Assembly (NCBI GenBank): GCA_937874445.1
Contig: CALNAL010000342.1
Location: forward strand, 1-7,225
Source: an uncultured Acetobacteraceae bacterium
GTDB taxonomy: Bacteria; Pseudomonadota; Alphaproteobacteria; Acetobacterales; Acetobacteraceae
DNA length: 7,225 nt
Direction: 5' to 3'
Shown here: positions 1 through 7,004 of the stretch, piece by piece
How positions within the stretch are numbered: position 1 is the stretch's first letter
Layout of the letters: each line of letters starts with the position of its first letter
Position numbers and translations under genes: made by a program
Notes under the pieces: generated by a model
Databases searched by the model: none
What the model was told of the DNA's origin: nothing
Seen by the model: only the letters and a program-made list of their open reading frames with translations

Positions 1-300
1 GTCACCAGCAATCCCGCCGGGGTAGGCGTGATCTTCGCCCCCGGCAGCGCCGAGCTGCCCGCCGGAGCCGAGGAGGCCCTGCGCGCCTTCGCGGCGCACA
101 ACCGCACCCACAACATGGTGGTCAGCGCCGGGGGCGGCGGAGGCTCCTCCCCCGACGCCCAGGGCGTCGCCCTGCCGCTCGCCCTGGCCCGCACCCGGGC
201 CATCAGCTCCGTGCTGATCGCCGACGGCGTTCCCGCCTCGCTGATCGGCATCGATGCTTCCGCCGAAGGGCACAGCGGCGTCGTGCGCATCGCCAACTGA
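1..300 (+). CDS. C-terminal part of an OmpA-like domain protein (5' end outside window)
   Basis: The frame is open from base 1 to the TGA at 298-300, giving 99 codons of a protein that starts upstream; the GTG at 28 is probably internal. The visible part fits the second half of an OmpA-like (OmpA/MotB/Pal C-terminal) domain. A strand with F-x-PGSAELP is followed by a helix (AEEALRAFA), a second strand (NMVVSAG), the helix with LALARTRAISSVL that matches the family's L-S-x-x-R-A pattern, a Gly-Val-Pro turn and a last strand (IGIDASAEG). Such domains usually bind peptidoglycan from the periplasmic side of the outer or inner membrane. The usual G-H-T-D segment is replaced here by a Gly/Ser-rich stretch (AGGGGGSS), so the Asp that contacts diaminopimelate is not visible, while the Arg of the helix is kept. 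What lies N-terminal (lipoprotein signal, barrel or membrane helix) cannot be seen. The domain is fairly sure; the role is not. Confidence 0.72.
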   Translation, partial: VTSNPAGVGVIFAPGSAELPAGAEEALRAFAAHNRTHNMVVSAGGGGGSSPDAQGVALPLALARTRAISSVLIADGVPASLIGIDASAEGHSGVVRIAN

Positions 301-325
301 ATTCCCGCTTGCCCCTGGACGGCGG

Positions 326-353
326 GGAGGGCATTGCCCTTTCTTTCGTTGTT
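326..353 (+). terminator. Possible rho-independent terminator after the OmpA-like gene
   Basis: A short hairpin AGGGC/GCCCT (328-332 with 336-340, loop ATT) can be lengthened by two G·T pairs at its base. It is followed directly by a T-rich run, TTTCTTTCGTTGTT. It lies about 25 nt after the OmpA-like stop codon and before alaC, where a terminator would separate the two units. The stem is short and the T tract is interrupted by C and G, so termination may be weak. No convincing -35/-10 pair for alaC is visible in the rest of the 301-393 gap. Confidence 0.4.
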
Positions 354-393
354 CATCCCCATCCCGCAGTTCCAACCCCCCGAGGTCGCCAGA

Positions 394-1616
394 ATGACCG
401 AAGAATTCCACCGCATCCGCCGCCTGCCGCCGTACGTGTTCGCCGAAGTCAACGCGGCCAAGGCAGCAGCGCGGGCGGCCGGGGAGGACATCATCGACCT
501 CGGCATGGGCAATCCCGACAGCCCCACGCCGCCGCATATCGTGGCCAAGCTGGTCGAGACCGTGCAGGACCCGCGCACCCATCGCTATTCGCAGAGCAAG
601 GGCATTCCCGGGCTGCGCCGTGCCCTGGCCGGCTACTATGCCCGCCGCTTCGGCGTGAAGCTCGACCCCGAGACCGAGGTGGTCGCCACCCTCGGCTCCA
701 AGGAGGGCCTGGCCAATCTCGCCTCGGCCATCACCTCGCCGGGCGATACCATCCTGGTGCCCAACCCCTCCTACCCGATCCACCAGTTCGGCTTCATCAT
801 CGCCGGGGCCTCGGTGCGCTCCGTCCCCGCCAAGCCCGACGAGGAGATGATGCGCGCCCTCGATCGCGCGGTGCGCCATTCCGTGCCCAAGCCCACGGCG
901 CTGATCGTCAACTTCCCCTCCAACCCCACCGCCTGGCTGGCCGACCTCGACTTCTACCGCGAGATCGTCGCCTTCTGCCGCAAGCACGAGATCTGGATCA
1001 TGTCCGATCTCGCCTATGCGGAGATCTATTTCGGCGATCTGGTGCCGCCCTCGCTCCTGCAGGTGCCGGGCGCGAAGGAGATCGCCGTCGAGTTCACCTC
1101 GATGTCCAAGACCTACTCCATGCCGGGCTGGCGCATCGGCTTCGCGGCCGGCAATCCGCGGCTGATCGCGGCGCTCACCCGCATGAAGTCCTACCTCGAC
1201 TACGGCGCCTTCACGCCCATCCAGGTGGCCGCGACCGCCGCCCTCAACGGGCCGCAGGACTGCGTGAGCGAGGTGCGCGCGCTCTACAAGGAGCGGCGCG
1301 ACATGCTGATCCCCGGGCTGAAGGAGGCCGGCTGGGACGTGCCCAGCCCCGAGGGCTCCATGTTCGCCTGGGCCCCGGTGCCGCCGCGCTACGCCGCGCT
1401 GGGCTCGGTGGGCTTTTCCAAGCTGCTGCTGGCGCGGGCCAAGGTGGCGGTGGCCCCGGGCGTGGGCTTCGGCGAGCACGGCGAGGGCTACGTGCGCATC
1501 GCCCTGGTGGAGAACCACCAGCGCCTGCGCCAGGCCATCCGCAACATCCGCGCCTTCCTCCACGCCGATTCCAATGAGACCCCCGCCGAGAAACCCGACG
1601 TGGCGGGGGAGGCCTC

Positions 1617-1620
<4 letters not shown>
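394..1620 (+). CDS. alaC: PLP-dependent class I aminotransferase, AlaC type (glutamate–pyruvate)
   Basis: This is a 408-residue fold-type I aminotransferase that closely follows E. coli AlaC along its whole length (recalled, not aligned). AlaC transfers the amino group between glutamate and pyruvate to make alanine in the cytoplasm. Visible landmarks are RRLPPYVF (9-16), the substrate-side MGNPD (38-42), GSKEGL (101-106), NPSYPIH (124-130), NFPSNPTA (173-180, with PLP-ring Asn177), DLAYAE with Asp205 and Tyr208, SMSKTYSMPGWRIGF with the Schiff-base Lys239 and phosphate-binding Arg247, and the carboxylate-binding Arg368 in YVRIALVEN. The ATG at 394 is chosen because GAGGT (382-386) sits 7 nt upstream and the N-terminus then matches AlaC; a TTG at 334 in the same frame has no such support. 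The last 18 residues are a Pro/Glu-rich tail. The stop overlaps the hom start by 4 nt. Similar proteins are often labelled LL-diaminopimelate aminotransferase, but the AlaC-specific motifs make alanine synthesis the better call. Confidence 0.93.
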
Positions 1621-2918
<1,298 letters not shown>

Positions 2919-2944
2919 CGGGCTAGACTGCCCGAACGATATGC

Positions 2945-2950
2945 GGAGAG
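2945..2950 (+). promoter_or_regulatory. Ribosome binding site deciding the glpX start
   Basis: GGAGAG lies just upstream of two in-frame ATG codons at 2951 and 2957. Its GGAG core is 2 nt from the first, too close for normal initiation, and 8 nt from the second, which is ideal. This favours the ATG at 2957. Confidence 0.55.
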
Positions 2951-2956
2951 ATGAAA

Positions 2957-3952
2957 ATGGCGGCAGAAGAGCAGCCCAAGTTCGAACACGTCAATGATCG
3001 CAACTTGGCCCTGGAACTGGTGCGGGTGACCGAGGCTGCGGCCCTCGCCGCCAGCCGGTGGATGGGCAAGGGCAAAAAGAACGAGTCCGACGGTGCGGCC
3101 GTCGAGGCCATGCGCAAGGCCTTCGACACCGTCGAGATCTCGGGCACGGTGGTGATCGGCGAGGGCGAGATGGACGAGGCGCCGATGCTCTACATCGGCG
3201 AAAAGGTGGGGTGCGGCGGGCCGGAGATGGACATCGCCGTCGATCCGCTGGAGGGCACGGACCTGTGCGCCCAGGGCGGTCCCAACGCGCTTTCCGTCAT
3301 CGCCATGGCCGAGAAGGGCACCCTGCTGCACGCCCCTGACGTCTACATGCAAAAAATCGCCGTGGGCTGCGACCTGCCGGAGGGCGTGGTCGATCTCGAC
3401 GCCACGGTGAAGAACAACCTGCGCAACCTCGCCATCGCCCGGCGCTGCGAGATCTCCGACCTGGTGGCCTGCATCCTCGACCGGCCCCGCCATGAGGAAT
3501 TGATCGCCAAGACCCGCGAGGCGGGCGCGCGCATCATGCTCATCAGCGCCGGCGACGTGGCCGCCGCGATCGCCACCGCCCGTGTCGATTCGGGGGTGGA
3601 CATCTACATGGGCTCCGGCGGGGCGCCCGAGGGCGTGCTCGCGGCCGCTGCGCTGCGCTGCCGCGACGGCCAGATGCAGGGGCGCCTGATGTTCGAGAAC
3701 CAGGAGCAGATCGACCGCGCCCGCAAGATGGGCATCACCGACCCCACCCACGTCTTCAACATCCACGAGATGGCCGGGGGCGACGTGGTGTTCGCGGCCA
3801 CCGGCATCACCTCGGGGTACATGCTGCACGGCGTGCGCCGCACCGCCCACGGGGCGCAGACGCATTCCGTCGTCACCCGCTCCAAGTCGGGCACGGTGCG
3901 CTACATCGAGGCGCATCACGCCTGGGCCACCAAGCCCGAGGCTCACATCTGA
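2957..3952 (+). CDS. glpX: Fructose-1,6-bisphosphatase class II (GlpX)
   Basis: The product (331 residues from ATG 2957; 333 from ATG 2951) is a class II fructose-1,6-bisphosphatase. It removes the C1 phosphate of fructose 1,6-bisphosphate in gluconeogenesis and, in autotrophs, the Calvin cycle; some relatives also act on sedoheptulose 1,7-bisphosphate. The metal and phosphate motifs appear in order (numbered from 2957): ESDGAA with Asp45, VIGEGEMDEAPMLYIGEKVG with GEGE at 68-71, the lithium-sensitive-phosphatase motif DPLEGT at 96-101, GDVAAAI near 200, and GGAPEG at 221-226. DPLEGT has Leu where E. coli has Ile. The protein resembles E. coli GlpX but lacks its insertion before the ARCKAMGI-like segment. 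It lies 32-38 nt after hom and 8 nt before recJ, so it is probably co-transcribed with both. The start choice rests on Shine-Dalgarno spacing alone, and the difference is only two residues. Confidence 0.95.
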   Translation: MAAEEQPKFEHVNDRNLALELVRVTEAAALAASRWMGKGKKNESDGAAVEAMRKAFDTVEISGTVVIGEGEMDEAPMLYIGEKVGCGGPEMDIAVDPLEGTDLCAQGGPNALSVIAMAEKGTLLHAPDVYMQKIAVGCDLPEGVVDLDATVKNNLRNLAIARRCEISDLVACILDRPRHEELIAKTREAGARIMLISAGDVAAAIATARVDSGVDIYMGSGGAPEGVLAAAALRCRDGQMQGRLMFENQEQIDRARKMGITDPTHVFNIHEMAGGDVVFAATGITSGYMLHGVRRTAHGAQTHSVVTRSKSGTVRYIEAHHAWATKPEAHI

Positions 3953-3960
3953 GCCGCGGC

Positions 3961-5742
3961 GTGTCGGGCACGGACGCAGCGACCGGGGCGGCTTTGGGCG
4001 TCGAGGAGAGCCTGAGCCGCCGCCGCTGGGTGTGGCGCCAGGGCGAGGAGCGTGTCGGCCTGGGCATCGCCCAGCGGCTCGGCGTGCCCGAGGTGGTGGG
4101 CCGGCTGCTGGCCGCGCGCGGCGTCGGGCCGGAGAGGGCGGGGGTGTTTCTCGACCCCACCCTGCGGGCCCTGCTGCCCGACCCCTCCTCGCTCTGCGAC
4201 ATGGACGCCGCTGCCGAGCGACTCGCCCGTGCCGTGCGCGAGAGCGAGACCGTGGCCGTGTTCGGCGACTACGACGTGGACGGGGCCTGCTCCGGCGCCG
4301 TGCTGGCGGGGCTGCTGCGCGAGCTGGGCTGCCCCGTGCTGTCCTACGTGCCCGATCGCCTGTCCGAGGGCTACGGCCCCAACGCCGGGGCGCTGCGGCG
4401 CCTGGCGGCACAGGGGGCGACCCTGGTGGTGTGCGTCGACTGTGGCACCGCTGCCGGCGAGGCGCTCGCCGCCCTGCGCGGGGAGGCCGACGCGGTGGTG
4501 CTCGACCACCACAAGGCCGAGGGCGATCTCCCGGAGATTCTCGCCACCGTCAACCCCAACCGGCTCGACTGCACTTCCGGCATGGGGACCCTGTGCGCCG
4601 CCGGCATCGTGTTCCTCACCGCGGTGGCGCTGGTGCGGACCCTGCGGCGCGACGGATTCTTCTCCGGGCGTCCCGAGCCCGACCTGATGGCCCGTCTCGA
4701 CCTGGTGGCGCTGGCCACGGTCTGCGACGTCATGCCTCTCACCGGGCTCAATCGCGCGCTGGTGACGCAGGGGCTCCGGATCATGGCGCGGCGGGCGCGG
4801 CCGGGCATCGCCGCCCTGCTCGAGGTGGCCCAGGTGCGCGACCGGCCTTCCGCCGCCACGCTGGGGTTCGCGCTGGGGCCGCGCATCAATGCCGCCGGAC
4901 GCATCGACGAGTGCGACCTCGGGCTGAAGCTGCTCCTGGCGGGGGACTCCCTGGAGGCGCGCCGCCTGGCCGAGCGACTCGACGACGTCAACCGCCAGCG
5001 CCAGGCCGTGGAAGCCTCCATGCTCGCCGCCGCGCTGGACTCCGCCGAGGCGCAGTTCGCCGCCGGCCATGCCGTGGCGCTGGTGGCGGGAGAGGCGTGG
5101 CATCCCGGCGTGGTGGGCATCGTGGCCGGGCGGATCAAGGAACGCTTCAACCGTCCCGCCTGCGCCGCCGCCCTGGCCGAGGGCATGGCGCGCGGCTCCG
5201 GGCGCTCGGTGACCGGGCTCGATCTCGGCTCGGCGGTGATCGCCGCCCGCCAGGCGGGGCTGCTCGCCACCGGCGGCGGACACGCCATGGCCGCGGGCTT
5301 CTCGCTGCCGGCGGACAAGCTCGACGCCTTCCACGCCTTTCTCGACGAGCGGCTGTCGCGGGCGAAAGCCCTGCCCGTCGCCGCCGACCTGATGGTGGAG
5401 GGCTCGGTGGCCGTGCCCGGCTGCACCATGGACCTCGCCCAGGCGCTCGGGCGTCTGGCCCCGTTCGGCAACGGCAACGAGGAGCCCACGCTGGTCCTGC
5501 CGCGCGTGCGCGTGGCGCGCGCCGACCGGGTGGGGCGCGAGGGGGCCACGGTGCGTGTCTTCCTGGAGGGCGAGGGCGGCGGGCGGCTCAAGGGCGTGAT
5601 GTTCCGCGCGGCCGACGGCCCGGTGGCCGCGGCGCTGCTCGCACGCGACCGCTTGCTCCACATGGCCGGGCATCTGCGCGCCGAGGAGTGGAACGGCAGC
5701 CTCTCCCTCAGCTTCATCATCCGCGACGCCGCCCCGGCGTGA
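3961..5742 (+). CDS. recJ: Single-stranded-DNA-specific 5'-3' exonuclease RecJ
   Basis: This 593-residue protein is RecJ, the DHH-family nuclease that degrades single-stranded DNA 5' to 3' in RecF-pathway recombination, mismatch repair and base-excision repair. It has the expected N-terminal GVEESLSRRRW (13-23) and then motif I DYDVDG (103-108), VCVDCG (157-162) with Asp160, the DHH motif LDHHK (181-185) and DLVALATVCDV (247-257). The DHHA1 half follows, with GPRINAAGRI (306-315), WHPGVVGIVAGRIKE (380-394), GSGRSV (412-417) and GGGHAMAAGF (438-447). The last ~120 residues, containing LAPFGNGNEEPT and ending in WNGSLSLSFIIRDA, match the OB-fold part. All metal-binding residues I can recognise are present. 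The start is GTG at 3961, only 8 nt after the glpX stop, and no Shine-Dalgarno sequence lies at a usable distance; translation may depend on reinitiation by ribosomes leaving glpX. A TTG at 3994 is an alternative but would cut the protein just before the conserved GVEESL. Confidence 0.95.
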   Translation: MSGTDAATGAALGVEESLSRRRWVWRQGEERVGLGIAQRLGVPEVVGRLLAARGVGPERAGVFLDPTLRALLPDPSSLCDMDAAAERLARAVRESETVAVFGDYDVDGACSGAVLAGLLRELGCPVLSYVPDRLSEGYGPNAGALRRLAAQGATLVVCVDCGTAAGEALAALRGEADAVVLDHHKAEGDLPEILATVNPNRLDCTSGMGTLCAAGIVFLTAVALVRTLRRDGFFSGRPEPDLMARLDLVALATVCDVMPLTGLNRALVTQGLRIMARRARPGIAALLEVAQVRDRPSAATLGFALGPRINAAGRIDECDLGLKLLLAGDSLEARRLAERLDDVNRQRQAVEASMLAAALDSAEAQFAAGHAVALVAGEAWHPGVVGIVAGRIKERFNRPACAAALAEGMARGSGRSVTGLDLGSAVIAARQAGLLATGGGHAMAAGFSLPADKLDAFHAFLDERLSRAKALPVAADLMVEGSVAVPGCTMDLAQALGRLAPFGNGNEEPTLVLPRVRVARADRVGREGATVRVFLEGEGGGRLKGVMFRAADGPVAAALLARDRLLHMAGHLRAEEWNGSLSLSFIIRDAAPA

Positions 5743-5772
5743 CGGCAGGAAAGCGAGACAGGCGAGAAAGGT

Positions 5773-5796
5773 GTTCTCCTTTCGGGAAAGGAGAAC
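5773..5796. repeat. Stem-loop 1 of the compound element
   Basis: GTTCTCCTTT (5773-5782) is a perfect complement of AAAGGAGAAC (5787-5796), with a CGGG loop. It starts 30 nt after the recJ stop. A competing stem pairs GAAAGG (5766-5771) with CCTTTC (5778-5783). No T run follows on the + strand, so it does not look like a simple intrinsic terminator, though it could shield the 3' end of the recJ message from exonucleases. Confidence 0.85.
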
Positions 5797-5817
5797 CAGG
5801 AAAGCTTTATCCGTTAA

Positions 5818-5848
5818 GGGCTCCGCGCCTGGGTCAGCCGCGGAGCCC
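5818..5848. repeat. Stem-loop 2, central G+C-rich stem
   Basis: GGGCTCCGCG (5818-5827) pairs perfectly with CGCGGAGCCC (5839-5848) across an 11-nt loop. Nine of the ten pairs are not A-T, making this the most stable of the three. It marks the centre of the larger dyad. The first T run (5864-5868) starts 15 nt after the stem, which is farther than usual for an intrinsic terminator. Confidence 0.85.
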
Positions 5849-5868
5849 AACGAACAAAAGTCCTTTTT

Positions 5869-5897
5869 GCTTCTTTTTCCGGAAGGCAAAAAGAAGC
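5869..5897. repeat. Stem-loop 3, A/T-rich stem
   Basis: GCTTCTTTTT (5869-5878) pairs perfectly with AAAAAGAAGC (5888-5897) across a 9-nt loop. Two other pairings compete for the same bases: CTTTTTGC (5863-5870) with GCAAAAAG (5886-5893), and GGAAGGC (5881-5887) with GCCTTCC (5896-5902, loop AAAAAGAA). They overlap, so only one can form at a time. Confidence 0.8.
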
Positions 5898-5900
5898 CTT

Positions 5901-5934
5901 CCCTTCCTTCCAATGGAGGCCTGACCAAGGAGGG
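5901..5934 (+). promoter_or_regulatory. Strong ribosome binding site with a possible masking stem, upstream of the glycosyltransferase gene
   Basis: AGGAGG (5928-5933) is 6 nt from the ATG at 5940 and fixes that start. The run CCCTTCCTT (5901-5909) can pair with AAGGAGGG (5927-5934) as eight base pairs with one bulged T (5904) and a 17-nt loop, which would hide the binding site. The first two bases of this run (5901-5902) are also used by the GGAAGGC/GCCTTCC stem of the upstream element, so folding there could compete with masking. The binding site is clear; the regulatory effect is inference. Confidence 0.45.
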
Positions 5935-5939
5935 CGCGC

Positions 5940-6965
5940 ATGGTAGCGTTTCAAGGCGAGGATCCTTCCATCGAGGGGCTGCGGAGCCGGCTCGATTCCC
6001 TGGAGTCGGTTCTGCAACAGATGCAGAAGCAGCAGGCCGCGATGCAGGCGCAGATCACCGACATCGTCGGTGCCATCAACGACACCCAGAAATGCCTGAC
6101 CGCCACGATCGAGCACCAGGGGGCGTTGCAGCGGCAGATCGAATTGATCTCCCGCCAGCAGGGCGACCTGGGGGAGATCGTGGTGGCACAGAAGGCCGAC
6201 TTCGGCATCCAGATCCAGGCGCTGGTGTTCTCGCAGCCCGGCAACCGCCTGCCCGGGGCGGCAAGCGCCGTGGCCCGGCTGGAGCGGCCGGGCGTGAGCA
6301 TCGTGCTGCCCACCTTCAACCGGGCCGGCTGCGTCGGCGAGGCGATTCGCAGCGTGCAGCAGCAGGATTATCGCGACTGGGAGCTTCTCGTGGTGGACGA
6401 CGGCAGCACCGATGCGACGCGCGAGGCGATTGCCCCGCTGCTCGCCGGGGATGCGCGCATCCGCTACATCCGTCAGGAGCATGTCGGCGCGACCCACGCG
6501 CGCAACACGGGGCTGGCCCATTCCACGGCGCCGCTGGTGGCCTATCTCGATTCCGACAATCTCTGGCATCCCGGCTTCCTGGCCGCGGCGGTGGACCATC
6601 TCGCGGTGCACGAGGAATGTGATCTGGTCTATGCCGCGCTGGTGAGCCGCGAGCACTGCCGCGACGGCGGATGCTTGCTGCTGCGCGCGTTCGACCGCAC
6701 CGCGCTGCTGAAGGCGAACTACATCGACACCAACGTGGTGGTGCACCGGCGCAGCCTGATCGAGAAGTTCGGAGGCTGGGACGAGGGCCTTCGCCGCCTG
6801 GCGGACTGGGAGCTGATGCTGCGCTTCACCGCCGAGCGCCCGGCCGAGGCCCTGCCGGTGCTCGGCGCCTTCTATCGCATCTGCGACGATCAGAGAGCTT
6901 CGCAGCTGGAGGACGCGGTTGCCGCCGAGGCGGCGATCCACGCGCGTTATCCTGTTGCAGACTAG
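5940..6965 (+). CDS. Family 2 glycosyltransferase with N-terminal coiled coil
   Basis: The 341-residue product has two parts. Residues about 8-95 are charged and Gln-rich with a heptad-like pattern (LRSRLDSLESVLQQMQKQQA, then more helices to about 85), which suggests a coiled coil for self-association or partner binding. Residues about 118-320 are a GT-A fold family 2 glycosyltransferase. VSIVLPTFNRAG (119-130) and LLVVDDGSTDAT (149-160) bind the nucleotide sugar. GATHARNTGLA (183-193) follows, and the metal-binding D-x-D is DSD at 204-206. FGGWDEGLRRLADWELMLRF (277-296) is the usual acceptor-side segment with Asp280, Glu282 and Asp289. There is no signal peptide or membrane helix, so it is probably a cytoplasmic enzyme acting on a lipid-linked or protein acceptor. 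Donor and acceptor sugars cannot be told, and no other polysaccharide gene is in view. AGGAGG 6 nt upstream supports the start. It is separated from recJ by 197 nt holding the palindromic element, so it is likely a new unit. Confidence 0.88.
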   Translation: MVAFQGEDPSIEGLRSRLDSLESVLQQMQKQQAAMQAQITDIVGAINDTQKCLTATIEHQGALQRQIELISRQQGDLGEIVVAQKADFGIQIQALVFSQPGNRLPGAASAVARLERPGVSIVLPTFNRAGCVGEAIRSVQQQDYRDWELLVVDDGSTDATREAIAPLLAGDARIRYIRQEHVGATHARNTGLAHSTAPLVAYLDSDNLWHPGFLAAAVDHLAVHEECDLVYAALVSREHCRDGGCLLLRAFDRTALLKANYIDTNVVVHRRSLIEKFGGWDEGLRRLADWELMLRFTAERPAEALPVLGAFYRICDDQRASQLEDAVAAEAAIHARYPVAD

Positions 6966-6993
6966 GTTTTTCGCGATTCCTTTGCAGACGAGG
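6954..6993 (+). repeat. Short direct repeat at the glycosyltransferase stop and the next leader
   Basis: TTGCAGAC occurs at 6955-6962, across the end of the glycosyltransferase gene, and again at 6982-6989 upstream of the amidohydrolase. With flanks the match is 11 of 13 (6954-6966 against 6981-6993), 27 nt apart. It may be a trace of a small local duplication, or chance. Confidence 0.3.
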
Positions 6994-7004
6994 AGGATGC
7001 CTTC

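Larger units (their letters stand above)
5766..5902. repeat. Compound palindromic intergenic element with three nested stem-loops
   Basis: Between recJ and the glycosyltransferase gene lie three perfect 10-bp inverted repeats, at 5773-5796, 5818-5848 and 5869-5897, with centres about 49 nt apart. The whole block is also an imperfect dyad around about 5833. The 23 bases 5805-5827 and the complement of 5839-5860 share CTTT, CGTT and GGGCTCCGCG in the same order, and each flank ends in its own pyrimidine/purine hairpin. G+C falls to 40% over 5851-5900, far below the genes on both sides. No frame through the block looks like a conserved protein, and no transposase is present. The architecture suits a non-autonomous repeat of the REP/BIME or MITE kind. 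Copies elsewhere in the genome are inferred, not shown. It could also end recJ transcription, though no stem has a clean T tract directly after it. Confidence 0.6.

Noticed and set aside
334..393. 20-residue N-terminal extension of alaC from TTG 334
   Set aside because: It runs through the terminator-like hairpin, has no ribosome binding site and does not resemble AlaC N-termini. ATG 394 has GAGGT at 7 nt.
309..1577. 422-codon + strand frame overlapping alaC in another phase
   Set aside because: Arg/Pro/His-rich out-of-frame reading; alaC in the same span has a full set of catalytic motifs.
2919..2934. 5-bp hairpin CGGGC/GCCCG right after the hom stop
   Set aside because: The stem is short, has no T tract, and is expected by chance at this G+C; it is not enough to call a terminator.
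3943..5928. 661-codon open frame on the minus strand opposite recJ
   Set aside because: High G+C leaves few stops in antisense frames. The translation is rich in Gly, His, Arg and Gln with no family motif, while the + strand carries an intact recJ with all its motifs. It also runs through the palindromic element.
5771..6622. 283-codon + strand frame beginning in the intergenic element and running into the glycosyltransferase in another phase
   Set aside because: Its first ~45 residues are simply the translated hairpins (runs such as SFLLLF and GKKK) and the rest is an out-of-frame shadow. Automated annotation may call this a hypothetical protein in error.
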